This document shows positions 49,501-58,842 of a stretch of DNA of 64,000 nt, piece after piece. Both the position numbers and the translations under genes were made by a program. Within the stretch, counting starts at the first letter, position 1, and each line of letters starts with the position of its first letter. Under the pieces are notes generated by a model. That model was not told the DNA's origin. It did no database searches and worked only from the letters and a program-made list of their open reading frames with translations. This DNA is from an uncultured Planococcus sp. (lineage in GTDB: Bacteria > Bacillota > Bacilli > Bacillales_A > Planococcaceae), in NCBI GenBank assembly GCA_947493585.1, contig CANLRI010000001.1, positions 1-64,000 on the forward strand. The letters are read 5' to 3'.

Positions 49501-49569
49501 TTCCCGCCCCACGGAAAGCGAGCGATAAGCTTCGGAAAATACGATTAACTAGAGTTTCTCGACAAGCGA

Positions 49570-49601
49570 AGCAGCTGCAACTATTGCGGCTGCTTTTTTT
49601 G
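49570..49601 (+). terminator. Intrinsic terminator upstream of the sensor kinase gene
   Basis: AGCAGCTGC (49570-49578) pairs with GCGGCTGCT (49586-49594) with one G-U, followed by seven T residues. The nearest upstream gene ends 470 bases away, beyond the repeat C region. Confidence 0.75.
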
Positions 49602-49694
49602 TTCATTCCCCCGATTTTCCTTAGGGCGAATTTTGGCTTATAGTAGAAACATCTGTTTACAAGAACTTTCCCGCAGTAAAGAATGAGGTGCATC

Positions 49695-51308
49695 ATGGCG
49701 TTTTTGTCGCGATTTAAATTAAGTACGATCATTATCCTGTTTGTGTTATTGGTGGTGTTGGTGTCGCTGCTGATCACCAGCCTGCTGGTGGCCGATACCT
49801 CAGGTGACCGGATCGAGCAGCAGCTGGAAGATAAAGCTGTCAGCATTTCCCGGACCGCGGCACAGTCGCAAGTTATTCACGAAGGCTTGGAGAGCGAAGC
49901 AGCGGAAGCGAATATTCAGGATTACGCGCTCGCCGTGCAACAAGCCGCTGATGTGTTATTTGTCGTCGTTATGGACATGGAAGGCATCCGCAAATCGCAT
50001 CCGAACCCAGATAATATCGGTAAGGCGTTTGCCGGGGGCGATGAAACCCGTGTGCTAGTAGGCCAGGAATACACATCGCGTGCGGAAGGGACGCTTGGGC
50101 AATCGGTCCGTGCGTTCACACCGGTATTTGATGAAGATGATAATCAAATTGGCGCAGTTGTGGTCGGGATTTCCTTAGACGAAGTAGAAGCAGCGGTCGG
50201 ACAAAACCGGCAGACGCTGTGGATCGGTTCATTGATCGGTTTATTGTTCGGCATTACCGGTGCCTTGTTTTTGGCACGTTATATTAAAAAGAGCCTGTTC
50301 GGGCTGGAACCTCCAGAAATCGCGCGCATCCACGAAGAGCGCAACCAAATGCTTCATTCCGTTTACGAAGGCGTTATCGCAATCGACCAACATGCACGCA
50401 TCCTGCTTGCCAACCGGTCAGCGAGGGAGCTGTTCGAAAAAGCCGGATTCAAGGGCCGTGAGCCGATTGGCAAGGAGATCCATGAATTTCTGCCGGGCCT
50501 TGTGACGAGACATGTATTGCTTGAAAAAAGCACCGTGTTGGATGAGGAGCAGGAGCTTAATGAAATGTCGATTCTATCGAACCAAGTGCCGTTATTGGTG
50601 AACGGCCAGGTGATCGGCGCGATGGTGACGTTCAGGGACAAGACGGAAATCGATGTGCTTGCTGAACAATTGACCGGTGTCGAAATGTACGCCGAAACTT
50701 TGCGGGCGCAGTCGCATGAATTCATGAATCAACTGCATGTCTTGCTCGGTTTGATTAAAATGGAGCAATACGAGCAAGTAACGCAGTTTATCGCGAAATT
50801 GGTCGACCACCAGGCCGTGGAAGTCGGCAATGTGACCCGCTCGATCAAAGATCCGGTGCTGGCAGGCTTTATTCTCGGAAAAATCAGTTTCGCGAGAGAA
50901 GCGCAAGTGAATCTGTCGATCAGCTGCGAGACCGATATTCCGAAACCGGACGATCCCGCGGTCACGCACGAGCTGATCACCATTATCGGCAATGTGGTCG
51001 ATAATGCGATCGATAATGTCCAAGCGACCGAACACAAGCAGGTGCATGCCGCGTTTTCCTATATCGATGAATTGTTGACGATCACGATCAGCGATACAGG
51101 AACGGGGATCGACGAGAAATTGCAGGAAACAATGTTCGAAAAAGGCGTCTCCAGTAAGGAAGGCTACCACCGCGGATTCGGATTGCATTTGGTGAAAAAT
51201 AGCGTAGACCAACTCGAAGGTTCGATTGAAGTGGCCTCCGAGAAAAACGAAGGCACGACCTTCGAGTTGGTGCTGCCGTATGAAGCAAGGGGTGAAACAG
51301 ATGATTAA
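49695..51308 (+). CDS. CitA/DcuS/MaeK-type sensor histidine kinase
   Basis: A 537-residue membrane sensor of di/tricarboxylates. It has a first membrane helix (about residues 13-33), an extracellular Cache/PAS sensor domain (IRKSHPNPDNIGKAFAGGDE), a second helix (about 174-195), a cytoplasmic PAS domain and the family histidine motif RAQSHEFMNQLHVLLGLI with His341, then an HATPase domain (GNVVDNAIDNV, GTGIDEKL, GFGLHLVKNSV). I chose the ATG at 49695, after GAGGTG. It overlaps the regulator by eight bases, and a 2-hydroxycarboxylate transporter follows, so malate or citrate is the likely signal, as for B. subtilis MaeK. Confidence 0.92.
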   Translation: MAFLSRFKLSTIIILFVLLVVLVSLLITSLLVADTSGDRIEQQLEDKAVSISRTAAQSQVIHEGLESEAAEANIQDYALAVQQAADVLFVVVMDMEGIRKSHPNPDNIGKAFAGGDETRVLVGQEYTSRAEGTLGQSVRAFTPVFDEDDNQIGAVVVGISLDEVEAAVGQNRQTLWIGSLIGLLFGITGALFLARYIKKSLFGLEPPEIARIHEERNQMLHSVYEGVIAIDQHARILLANRSARELFEKAGFKGREPIGKEIHEFLPGLVTRHVLLEKSTVLDEEQELNEMSILSNQVPLLVNGQVIGAMVTFRDKTEIDVLAEQLTGVEMYAETLRAQSHEFMNQLHVLLGLIKMEQYEQVTQFIAKLVDHQAVEVGNVTRSIKDPVLAGFILGKISFAREAQVNLSISCETDIPKPDDPAVTHELITIIGNVVDNAIDNVQATEHKQVHAAFSYIDELLTITISDTGTGIDEKLQETMFEKGVSSKEGYHRGFGLHLVKNSVDQLEGSIEVASEKNEGTTFELVLPYEARGETDD

Positions 51309-52017
51309 GGTAATGATAGTAGAAGATGACCCGATGGTTGCTGCATTGAACCGGCAATTTGTCGGGCGGATGGACGGCTTTGAGGTGATCGGCGCCGCCG
51401 AAAACGCCCAGCAGGCCATCGCGATACTCGCGGAGTCGGACATCGATTTGGTGTTGCTCGACATACACATGCCAGGCTTGACCGGCATCGAATTTTTGCA
51501 GATACTCCGCGAACAACAACAGGACCTTGACGTCATCTTGATCACAGCGGCCTCTGAAATCCAGCAAATCCAGCACGCCTTAAGGCTCGGGGCTTCCGAT
51601 TATTTGATCAAGCCCTTCGAGTTCAGCCGTTTCCAGGAAGCGCTGCTGCAATATCAAAGCAATTTCCGTAAATTGCACGCCAATAAACAAATCAACCAGC
51701 AGGAAATCGACAGCCTGCTCGGCAGAAAACAGCCGTCTGTTTCTCCGTCAACGACGGTGCAATCATTGCCAAAAGGACTAACGAAAGCAACGCTGCAGAC
51801 CATCCAGCAAGTGATTCTGTCAAACGAAGCTGCGGTGTTTTCAACAGATGAACTGGCGCAGTCGGCCCAAATTTCCAGAGTCTCCGTTCGTAAATACCTG
51901 AAATTCCTCAGCGCCGTCGGCTATTTGCAGGAAGACTTGATCTACGGTGTCGGCCGGCCCATCTATCAATACCGTTTGGTCCCTGAAAACGCTAATCGTC
52001 TCGATCCTTATCTTTGA
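51301..52017 (+). CDS. CitB/MaeR-type response regulator
   Basis: A 238-residue regulator with receiver domain (VEDDPMVAALNR, Asp54 in LLDIHMPG, KPFEFSRF) and a C-terminal helix-turn-helix (STDELAQSAQISRVSVRKYLKFL) of the CitB/DcuR family. The start lies eight bases before the kinase stop codon, with GGGGTG upstream. It probably activates the transporter gene that follows; tandem 11-base repeats in that leader are candidate binding sites. Confidence 0.93.
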   Translation: MIKVMIVEDDPMVAALNRQFVGRMDGFEVIGAAENAQQAIAILAESDIDLVLLDIHMPGLTGIEFLQILREQQQDLDVILITAASEIQQIQHALRLGASDYLIKPFEFSRFQEALLQYQSNFRKLHANKQINQQEIDSLLGRKQPSVSPSTTVQSLPKGLTKATLQTIQQVILSNEAAVFSTDELAQSAQISRVSVRKYLKFLSAVGYLQEDLIYGVGRPIYQYRLVPENANRLDPYL

Positions 52018-52054
52018 AAGTGAGGATGGAGCTTCGGAAAACATAATTTCTACT

Positions 52055-52083
52055 AAAAAGTAGCCAATACGGCTGCTTTTTTT
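52055..52083 (+). terminator. Intrinsic terminator after the response regulator
   Basis: AAAAAGTAGCC pairs with GGCTGCTTTTT (one G-U), followed by further T residues. It separates the two-component genes from the transporter. Confidence 0.8.
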
Positions 52084-52119
52084 AATTACAATAAGACCAA
52101 TACTTTCATAAGCTAGAAG

Positions 52120-52141
52120 TTGTCTGAAATTTGTCTAAAAT
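52120..52141 (+). promoter_or_regulatory. Tandem 11-base repeat, candidate response-regulator site
   Basis: TTGTCTGAAAT is followed at once by TTGTCTAAAAT, two copies differing at one base with an 11-base period (about one helical turn). It lies 64 bases before the transporter start and next to a cre site. Binding by the adjacent CitB-type regulator is an inference. Confidence 0.5.
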
Positions 52142-52152
52142 ATGAAATACAT

Positions 52153-52166
52153 TGAAAGCGCTTACG
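52153..52166 (+). promoter_or_regulatory. cre site (CcpA binding)
   Basis: TGAAAGCGCTTACG matches the catabolite-responsive element consensus TGWAARCGYTWNCW at 13 of 14 positions. It is between the tandem repeats and the transporter start, so glucose repression of the transporter is likely. Confidence 0.75.
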
Positions 52167-52204
52167 GAAACAGCGCCAAGCTCAAGAAAACGAGGTGTCC
52201 AACG

Positions 52205-53512
52205 ATGAAGGAAACAAATAAGATCTCGCCGCAGTTGCCGGCGAGAAGTTTGAAAGACAAATTCACGATTTTCAATATGCCGATTCTCTGGTTCGGGGTG
52301 TTCGCAGTTATTGCGATTTATGCGATGTATACCGAAAACTTGCCAGCCGGCATGATCGGCGCCTTGCTCATCACCATGGTGCTCGGTGAATTATTGGGCT
52401 GGTTCGGCAATTATATGCCAATTGTCCGCACATTCCTTGGGGGCGGCGCGATCGTCGCTATTTTCGGATCTGCCTATATGGTCTATAGTGGTCTTATGCC
52501 AGAAAGTACGACGGCAGGGATTACGGAATTCATGAAAGATGGCGATTTCCTCAACTTCTATATTGCGGCGTTGATTACCGGCAGTATTTTGGGAATGGAA
52601 TCGAAAATTTTGGTGAAAGCGGGTGTCCGCTACGCCTTGCCATTGCTCGCTGCGGTCGCAGGAGCGGTTGGCCTGGCTGCATTAGTCGGGATGGTATTAG
52701 GCTTTAGCGTCCAGGAAGCGGTGCTCGTCATCGCCATGCCGATCATGGGAGGCGGCATGGGGGCAGGTGCTGTGCCGATGTCCCAAGTCTATTCGGAAAT
52801 GCTTGGCAATGAACCCGGGTATTACCTGTCGATTTTGGTGCCGGCTTTGGCGCTCGGGAATGTCTTTGCGATCATCTTAGCGAGTGTGTTGAACATGATC
52901 GGCGATAAATACCCGAGTTTGACAGGGAATGGCCAGTTGATCCGCAATTTCCATTACGAGAAAAAAGAAACACCGAGCTACGATTTGGCGAAAATGGGCA
53001 TCGGCGTCTTGGCTGCCGTGTCGTTCTATATTTTAGGAAACTTATTGGGCGATTTTATCCCGCTTCATCCGTACGCCATCATGATCATTTTGGTGGCAGC
53101 GCTGAAAGTGGCGAATGTTATGCCGGAGATTATCGTAGAAGGTGCGAGCCAGTGGTACGAGTTCGTAGCGCGTAACTGGACCAACGCCTTGCTAGTAGGC
53201 ATTGGGGTCGCGTATACGGATCTTGAAGCCGTACTGAATGCCTTGAGCATCCAATACGTGCTTATCGTATTAGCGGTCGTCATCGGTGCTGTCATCGGTG
53301 CTGGCGTGGTCGGGAAGTTCATGGGCTTCTACCCGATCGAAGCGGCCATCACAGCCGGGCTGTGTATGGCGAATATGGGCGGAACGGGTGACGTCGCGGT
53401 ACTGTCTGCGGCAAGACGCATGGAATTGATGCCGTTTGCGCAAATTTCGTCCCGTCTCGGCGGAGCCTTGATCTTATTATTGGCCAGTATATTTATACCG
53501 TTTTTCATTTAA
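52205..53512 (+). CDS. 2-hydroxycarboxylate transporter (CitS/MaeN/CimH family)
   Basis: A 435-residue secondary transporter with about 11 hydrophobic segments for uptake of malate, citrate or similar acids, coupled to Na+ or H+. The two re-entrant-loop motifs of the 2HCT family are present: IMGGGMGAGAVPMSQVY and MANMGGTGDVAVLSAARRM, with the conserved arginine region AARRMELMPFAQISSRLGG that binds the carboxylate. I chose the ATG at 52205, seven bases after GAGGTG; an upstream in-frame ATG at 52142 would place the cre site inside the gene. Whether the substrate is malate or citrate cannot be told. Confidence 0.94.
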   Translation: MKETNKISPQLPARSLKDKFTIFNMPILWFGVFAVIAIYAMYTENLPAGMIGALLITMVLGELLGWFGNYMPIVRTFLGGGAIVAIFGSAYMVYSGLMPESTTAGITEFMKDGDFLNFYIAALITGSILGMESKILVKAGVRYALPLLAAVAGAVGLAALVGMVLGFSVQEAVLVIAMPIMGGGMGAGAVPMSQVYSEMLGNEPGYYLSILVPALALGNVFAIILASVLNMIGDKYPSLTGNGQLIRNFHYEKKETPSYDLAKMGIGVLAAVSFYILGNLLGDFIPLHPYAIMIILVAALKVANVMPEIIVEGASQWYEFVARNWTNALLVGIGVAYTDLEAVLNALSIQYVLIVLAVVIGAVIGAGVVGKFMGFYPIEAAITAGLCMANMGGTGDVAVLSAARRMELMPFAQISSRLGGALILLLASIFIPFFI

Positions 53513-53573
53513 TAAATTAAACTTTGGGGGAAGGGAGAAATCCTTTCCCTCTTTCTGATGGAGAGTGAACGCC

Positions 53574-54479
53574 GTGATTGTCAGTGAAATCATCAATGTC
53601 ATTTTGCCGGTCTTTATTTTGCTCGGCATCGGGTTTTTCGTCGGCCGGTTCATGGACGTTCAGACAAAGCCAGTGTCGGATTTATGCATCTACGTGTTCA
53701 GCCCGGCATTGTTTTTCCATTCCGTTACGACGTCTTCGCTGGATTTGGGCGATTTGGGAAGAATTGTGCTGTTCGCGCTGCTGCTCTTTGTCTTATTTGC
53801 GGTACTGATCAGGCTGCTGGGCATTGTACTCGGATGGAATCTGTCGTACCGCAACACGATGATGCTCGCTAGTGCGTTTCCAAACACCGGGAATTACGGC
53901 TTGCCGATTGTGTTGTTCGCCTTTGGGGATGAAGGAATGGCGATCGCGATTATTTACGTCGTCATGCAATCTTTGCTGATGAATTCGGCTGGCATTTTCT
54001 ACGCTTCGAATCATGCCGATGTATCAAAAAAGGCCATTTTCATTACCATCATCCGCATGCCTGGCTTTATTGCCATCACGATCGGGCTGGTTCTGAAAAT
54101 AGCGGGTATCACGGTTCCTGAAGCACTGGGCAATGCAACGGGCTTGCTCGGGCAGGCCGCGGTGCCGGTGCTGTTGACGCTGCTTGGCATTACCTTGGCA
54201 TCGATTCAGATCAAAACGGTGCTGAAATTTATCGGGACAGCGGCTGTGCTGAAATTGGTCGCGTTCCCGGCCATTGCGTTCGGGCTATTGGCCTGGCTTT
54301 ATCCGGCAGGGTCGCTGGAAGCAAAAGTGCTGCTCATTTCTGCGGCGACTCCGGCGGCTGCCACGACGACGCTCCTCGCTATGAAATTCAATATGAACCC
54401 GGATATGGTGTCGAGCGCGATGTTCGTCAGCACCTTGGCGAGCATCGTCACGATTCCGGCCTTGCTGTTGGTTTTGTAA
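53574..54479 (+). CDS. AEC family transporter (auxin efflux carrier-like)
   Basis: A roughly 301-residue membrane protein with about ten hydrophobic segments. The FPNTGNYGLPI motif and the C-terminal SAATPAAATTTLLAMKFNMNPD are characteristic of AEC permeases, some of which carry malate or other organic acids. The start is GTG at 53574, eight bases after GGAGAG; GTG 53565 is too close. It directly follows the 2HCT transporter gene and may act on the same class of substrates. Confidence 0.9.
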   Translation: MIVSEIINVILPVFILLGIGFFVGRFMDVQTKPVSDLCIYVFSPALFFHSVTTSSLDLGDLGRIVLFALLLFVLFAVLIRLLGIVLGWNLSYRNTMMLASAFPNTGNYGLPIVLFAFGDEGMAIAIIYVVMQSLLMNSAGIFYASNHADVSKKAIFITIIRMPGFIAITIGLVLKIAGITVPEALGNATGLLGQAAVPVLLTLLGITLASIQIKTVLKFIGTAAVLKLVAFPAIAFGLLAWLYPAGSLEAKVLLISAATPAAATTTLLAMKFNMNPDMVSSAMFVSTLASIVTIPALLLVL

Positions 54480-54543
54480 ACGCCAAGGATTTGGAAATCC
54501 ACAAGGGGCAATCCCGGTATCCTGGCGAATTCTTGTTATAATG

Positions 54544-54585
54544 AAAGAGTGTCCAAAGCGAATTGGCTTGGATGCTCTTTTTTTG
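54544..54585 (+). terminator. Intrinsic terminator after the AEC gene
   Basis: AGAGTGTCCA (54546-54555) pairs with TGGATGCTCT (54569-54578) with two G-U pairs, followed by seven T residues. Just upstream, TGT-TATAAT (54537-54542) looks like an extended -10 that would start inside this hairpin; I consider the terminator the better supported reading. Confidence 0.8.
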
Positions 54586-54625
54586 CAGACACATGGATTT
54601 TAATAGCTGGGAGTTGGAAATAGAG

Positions 54626-55813
54626 ATGAACAAAAAAGACATTGCCGAGATCCGCAAGCAGTTCAAGCTGGAGACGGATTTACTGAAAATCGCCGAAATT
54701 TATAATGTATATATCAAGCAAGACACGAGCGAAATCTTCCATGAGGAGAGCCGTTCGTTCTCCTTGCTCGATCGGGAGCAGCAAGAGCTGTTTTTGGCCA
54801 ACTTCAAGAAAGTTCTGGCGGGCAAGCTCGACATCAAGCTGTTTGAAGTGAAATTCCAGCGCCCGGAGGAAGGGCAAGCCGACCATACGCAGCATCTGCT
54901 CTACGAAGGGCTTCATGCGGACGATGCAGAAGGCTGGAAAGACAATATGCAGCGCGTTGCTTTGAAGATGGTCGAAGAAACACCATACGAGAAAGACATG
55001 GTCATCACCTTCATCCGCGGCACGTATTTCAAGACGACAAAACGCGAGCCGGATGAGTCAGAAGCCGCGATGCGCGACGAAGTATATACCACGCCGTTCG
55101 TCCTCAGCAGCATGAACCAAACGGAACTGCCGAAATCCTCACTGGTGTTCGATTTTATCGAAAAAGAATTCAAGTCGAACATCATGGCAGACCCGGTTAT
55201 CAAGCTATCGTCTCCGGTCGGCGGGTTCTTGTTCCCGAGCTTCACGAACAATGCCGCAGACGTCAACCGCATCCTGTATTCGGCAGCGAAAGCCAATAAG
55301 CCGAATTTCCAGTTTATCGAAAATGTGTTGAACGGCGATGAGATCACCACCGCAGAAGACGATAAAGTGGTGTTCGAAGAAATCGTTAAGCACGTCATCG
55401 GCGATGAAGTCAATTCAAGAACGCTCGCCGGTGTTTACGACGAGATCAACAGCATGCTCGAAGTAGAAGCGGAAGATGAGGACGAGCCAGCACCGATGCT
55501 TGATTCCAAGGAAGTCGAACGCGTCTTGAAGGCAAGCGGCATCAAAGACATTAGCACCGAAAAAGTGGAACAGGCTTTCCAGCAAGTGACCGATGACCGC
55601 CAGTACGAGATGAAAGCGAGCCACATCGTGCCGAAATACGGGGCCAAATCGATCAAGATCAACACGAAAGTCGCCGAAATCAAGATTGGACCTGAAGACT
55701 TACGTTACGTCAAACAAGTCAATTACAACGGCCGCCGCTGCATCCTGATCGAAGTCGAAGAGGATACGGTAGTGGAAGGGTTTAAGTTGTTGGCGGAGGA
55801 AGAGTTGGAATAG
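54626..55813 (+). CDS. DUF4317 family protein
   Basis: A 395-residue soluble protein of the DUF4317 family, opening MNKKDIAEIRKQFKLETDLLKIAEIYNVYIK. No catalytic motif is recognised and no function is established. An acidic segment (EAEDEDEPAP) links the N-terminal and C-terminal parts. I chose the ATG at 54626 from the family start; the ribosome-binding site is weak. It has its own terminator and no obvious operon partner. Confidence 0.85.
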   Translation: MNKKDIAEIRKQFKLETDLLKIAEIYNVYIKQDTSEIFHEESRSFSLLDREQQELFLANFKKVLAGKLDIKLFEVKFQRPEEGQADHTQHLLYEGLHADDAEGWKDNMQRVALKMVEETPYEKDMVITFIRGTYFKTTKREPDESEAAMRDEVYTTPFVLSSMNQTELPKSSLVFDFIEKEFKSNIMADPVIKLSSPVGGFLFPSFTNNAADVNRILYSAAKANKPNFQFIENVLNGDEITTAEDDKVVFEEIVKHVIGDEVNSRTLAGVYDEINSMLEVEAEDEDEPAPMLDSKEVERVLKASGIKDISTEKVEQAFQQVTDDRQYEMKASHIVPKYGAKSIKINTKVAEIKIGPEDLRYVKQVNYNGRRCILIEVEEDTVVEGFKLLAEEELE

Positions 55814-55833
55814 GACAGGCCTGTCAGAAACAG

Positions 55834-55875
55834 AAGGCGCTGCAGTGCATATGCATTGTGGCGCCTTTCGCATTT
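55834..55875 (+). terminator. Intrinsic terminator after the DUF4317 gene
   Basis: AAGGCGC (55834-55840) and GCGCCTT (55861-55867) enclose a second palindromic part (GTGCATATGCAT), followed by a T-containing tail. Confidence 0.75.
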
Positions 55876-56017
55876 TAGAAACAACAGCTTCGGATAAAGA
55901 GGACTATTCCTTTGTCGCTAGAATTGAAATAGAGAAAGTACAATACGAATATAGCAGGATCAGCCCCCTCGTTCACCTTACATACGATTCGCAGAATTCA
56001 AAAGAGGAGGGAGCAAG

Positions 56018-56674
56018 ATGGCGAGCAAATTAGCTGCAATTGGTATAGCCTGTGCTGTGATTTTGACAAGCTGTGCGGAGCCTGTAGAAGTGGAAGAGAT
56101 CGTGGTGGCGCAGGAAGACGACGGATTGGTCTTGGATATCACGGTGCCGCAAGTGGAAGAACTGGATGCATTCAACGAACAGGCGATGAGGCTGGGTGAA
56201 CAGTTGGAGGAGCAAATCAGACAGTCTGAGCAAGCGGTAGAGGAAGGAGAGACCGACTTACATGCAGAAGGCGTGCTGAGTTTTGAGACGAAACTCCTCA
56301 ACGAGCAAGTCATCAGTATATTGTTCGACGGCTTTTATTCCCTAGCTGGCATTCCTCGAACGGTGCATTACAAAGAGACTCTAAACTATGAATTGCAGTC
56401 GGGTTCGGCTATAGAAATAGCTGAGTTGTTTGAAGATGAGAATTACGAAGATGATTTTTTAGCTGCGGTGAATCTAGAGATGGAAGCGAGTGGTTTGAAA
56501 GAGGATCTGTTTGAGCCATTTGATGAAATCAAAGAAAGCCAGCAATTCTATTTAACAGAAGAAGAACTAGTCCTGGTATTTGACCAATATGAAATCACTG
56601 CAGGATATATGGGGCCGCAAGAAGTGGCCATTCCGAAGAGCGGGTTGGAGAAGTTAAAAGACGTTTATAAATGA
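56018..56674 (+). CDS. Lipoprotein with DUF3298/RsiV-like domain
   Basis: A 218-residue predicted lipoprotein. The signal ends in ILTSC, with Cys19 as lipid attachment site. An acidic, Gln-rich helical stretch follows, then a domain resembling DUF3298: FDGFYSLAGIPRTVHYKETLNYEL and FYLTEEELVLVFDQYEITAGYMGPQEVAIP. That domain occurs in RsiV and in PdaC-type deacetylases. No function is assigned. The preceding 140 bases show no clear promoter. Confidence 0.75.
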   Translation: MASKLAAIGIACAVILTSCAEPVEVEEIVVAQEDDGLVLDITVPQVEELDAFNEQAMRLGEQLEEQIRQSEQAVEEGETDLHAEGVLSFETKLLNEQVISILFDGFYSLAGIPRTVHYKETLNYELQSGSAIEIAELFEDENYEDDFLAAVNLEMEASGLKEDLFEPFDEIKESQQFYLTEEELVLVFDQYEITAGYMGPQEVAIPKSGLEKLKDVYK

Positions 56675-56745
56675 AGAGCCGAGGGAATCGGAATTTTTAT
56701 ATAGGTGGGATATACTGGATGAGAAGTATTTAAAGGAGGGCCTCT

Positions 56746-57228
56746 ATGATCACTGAAACCGATTTAAAGCATCTGGAGCGCTGCGTAGAACTCGCCGAAC
56801 AGGCACTTGAAAAAGGGGACGAACCGTTTGGTTCAATCCTCGTGTCGGCCCAGGGTGAGGTGCTGTTTGAAGACCATAACCATGTGGCAGGCGGCGACCA
56901 TACGCAGCATCCGGAATTCGCGATTGCGCGCTGGGCGGCAGAGCATCTAGCCCTGGAAGAACGGGCGCAAGCGACCGTCTATACGTCGGGTGAGCATTGT
57001 CCGATGTGCGCAGCGGCGCATGGCTGGGTCGGGCTCGGCCGCATCGTCTACGCGAGTTCGTCGGAGCAATTGGGCGAATGGATGAAAGAGCTGGGCGCTC
57101 CTCCGTCGCCTGTCCGCAATCTGTCCATCCCCGAAATACTGACAGACCCGAAAGTGGATGGGCCGGTGCCGGAGCTCGCAGAACAAGTGCACCAGTTTCA
57201 TCGGCGTTTGCACGAATCGAAACAGTAA
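56746..57228 (+). CDS. Cytidine/deoxycytidylate deaminase-family nucleoside deaminase
   Basis: A 160-residue zinc-dependent deaminase. The first zinc and catalytic motif is HPEFAIARWA, matching H-x-E with the proton-shuttle Glu. The second zinc motif is HCPMCAAAH (the usual PCxMC with His before the first Cys). It resembles guanine/tRNA-adenosine deaminase-like proteins, but the substrate is unknown. A strong ribosome-binding site (AAAGGAGGGC) precedes it. It is convergent with ahpF. Confidence 0.88.
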   Translation: MITETDLKHLERCVELAEQALEKGDEPFGSILVSAQGEVLFEDHNHVAGGDHTQHPEFAIARWAAEHLALEERAQATVYTSGEHCPMCAAAHGWVGLGRIVYASSSEQLGEWMKELGAPPSPVRNLSIPEILTDPKVDGPVPELAEQVHQFHRRLHESKQ

Positions 57229-57236
57229 ACACATAG

Positions 57237-57275
57237 AAAGGACTGCGAAGAGATTTTTCTCTTCGCAGTCCTTTT
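57237..57275. terminator. Bidirectional terminator between the deaminase and ahpF genes
   Basis: AAAGGACTGCGAAGAG (57237-57252) and its complement CTCTTCGCAGTCCTTT form a 16-bp stem with a T-rich loop. It serves the plus-strand deaminase and the minus-strand ahpF. Confidence 0.92.
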
Positions 57276-57282
57276 GTCTTTA

Positions 57283-58830
57283 TTACACCAAAACAGGGAT
57301 ATCGCTTCGGATGAGGTGGTCGAACGCGCTGAGTGAAGCCGTTGCTCCAGAGCCCATCGAAATGATGATCTGTTTGTACGGGATGTTTGTGCAGTCGCCT
57401 GCCGCAAACACGCCGGGCATATTCGTTGCGCCGCGCTGGTCGATGACGATCTCGCCGTGCGCTGTGCGCTCGACGAAGTCACCGAGCCAGTCGGTGTTTG
57501 GCACGAGGCCGATTTGGACGAAGACGCCGGATAGTTCGACATGCTTTTCTTCGCCGCTTTGAAGGTCAATATAGGAAATGCCGTTCACTTTATCAGTACC
57601 GGTAATTTCCTGCGTGCGGGCATTCGTCAGCACGGTGACGTTCGGCAGGCTCTTCAGGCGGTCCTGCAAAACGGAATCCGCTTTAAGCTCTGCGTTGTAT
57701 TCCAGCACCGTCACGTGGTTGGTGATGCCTGCAAGATCAATCGCCGCTTCGACGCCGGAGTTGCCGCCGCCGATGACCGCGACGTCTTTACCGGCAAATA
57801 GCGGGCCGTCGCAATGCGGGCAGTACGCCACGCCTTTGTTCTTGAATTCCTCTTCGCCAGGAACGCCGATATTGCGCCAGCGGGCACCTGTTGAAAGAAT
57901 GACGGTTTTGCCTTTGACGACAGCGCCGTTTTCGAGTTCAAGCTCGAACAGCTCTTTTTTCTCTAAGCGTTTTGCGCGCTGCAAGTTCATCAGCTCGATA
58001 TCGTATTCTTTCACATGCTCTTCGAGGCTTGCCGCAAATTTCGGGCCTTCCGTGTGCTTGACGCTGACGAAGTTCTCGATGCTCAAGGTATCCATCACTT
58101 GGCCGCCGAAGCGCTCCGCAACGATGCCTGTGCGGATGCCTTTACGCGCTGCATAGATCGCTGCGCTGGCACCAGCCGGGCCGCCGCCGACAACGAGCAC
58201 GTCAAACGGCTCTTTGCCTTCGAATTCGGATGCATCCGGTGCGCTGCCAAGTTTCGCGAGCAATTCCTCAAGCGACATGCGTCCGCTTGCGAACGATTCG
58301 CCGTTCAAGAAGACTGTCGGAACAGCCATGATGTCTTTGCTTTCGACTTCTTCTTTGAAGGCAGCCCCGTCGATCATCGTATGCGTGATGTTCGGGTTGA
58401 GGACGCTCATCAAATTAAGTGATTGCACGACTTCCGGGCAGTTCTGGCAGCTCAAGCTGATATAGGATTCAAAATGATAAGAACCTTCCAGGTTTTTGAT
58501 CTGGTCTATCGTTTTCGGGTCGGCTTTTGGCGCGCGTCCGCTCACTTGCAACAGGGCAAGGACGAGCGAAGTGAACTCATGGCCAAGCGGGATGCCGGCG
58601 AAAGTGATGCCGATTTCTTCTCCAGGACGGGTGACGCTGAAGCTCGGGGTTCTCTCAAGCTCCGTGCGCTCCATTTGAATGCGCGGGGACATGGCGGACA
58701 GTTCTTCCACCAAATCGACCATATCTGTTGATACCTTATCGGATCCGGCGCTCACTTGGAGCAGCACGTCGCCTTCCAATAGCTGCAAGTATTGCTCTAA
58801 TTGAGATTTGATTTGCGCATCTAGTATCAT
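57283..58830 (-). CDS. ahpF: Alkyl hydroperoxide reductase subunit F (NADH-dependent)
   Basis: A 515-residue flavoenzyme that reduces AhpC. The N-terminal thioredoxin-like domain has CQNC (in [10 protein letters not shown]). The FAD domain has [15 protein letters not shown], the NADH domain has [14 protein letters not shown], and the redox-active disulfide is CPHC in [12 protein letters not shown] chose the ATG at 58830, eight bases after AAGGAG; the TTG at 58836 is too close. The ahpC gene is 12 bases upstream in the same operon. Confidence 0.97.
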   Translation of the reverse strand: MILDAQIKSQLEQYLQLLEGDVLLQVSAGSDKVSTDMVDLVEELSAMSPRIQMERTELERTPSFSVTRPGEEIGITFAGIPLGHEFTSLVLALLQVSGRAPKADPKTIDQIKNLEGSYHFESYISLSCQNCPEVVQSLNLMSVLNPNITHTMIDGAAFKEEVESKDIMAVPTVFLNGESFASGRMSLEELLAKLGSAPDASEFEGKEPFDVLVVGGGPAGASAAIYAARKGIRTGIVAERFGGQVMDTLSIENFVSVKHTEGPKFAASLEEHVKEYDIELMNLQRAKRLEKKELFELELENGAVVKGKTVILSTGARWRNIGVPGEEEFKNKGVAYCPHCDGPLFAGKDVAVIGGGNSGVEAAIDLAGITNHVTVLEYNAELKADSVLQDRLKSLPNVTVLTNARTQEITGTDKVNGISYIDLQSGEEKHVELSGVFVQIGLVPNTDWLGDFVERTAHGEIVIDQRGATNMPGVFAAGDCTNIPYKQIIISMGSGATASLSAFDHLIRSDIPVLV

Positions 58831-58842
58831 TGTCAAAACTCC

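Noticed and set aside
50592..51545. Minus-strand frame of 317 codons opposite the kinase and regulator genes
   Set aside because: It is antisense to two well-identified overlapping genes, has no recognisable domain and no start signal.
54534..54542. Extended -10 promoter TGTTATAAT before the DUF4317 gene
   Set aside because: No -35, and its start point falls inside the AEC terminator hairpin; left as a note only.
56750..57232. Minus-strand frame of 160 codons exactly opposite the deaminase gene
   Set aside because: Same span on the other strand, Arg/Pro/Ala-rich composition and no ribosome-binding site.
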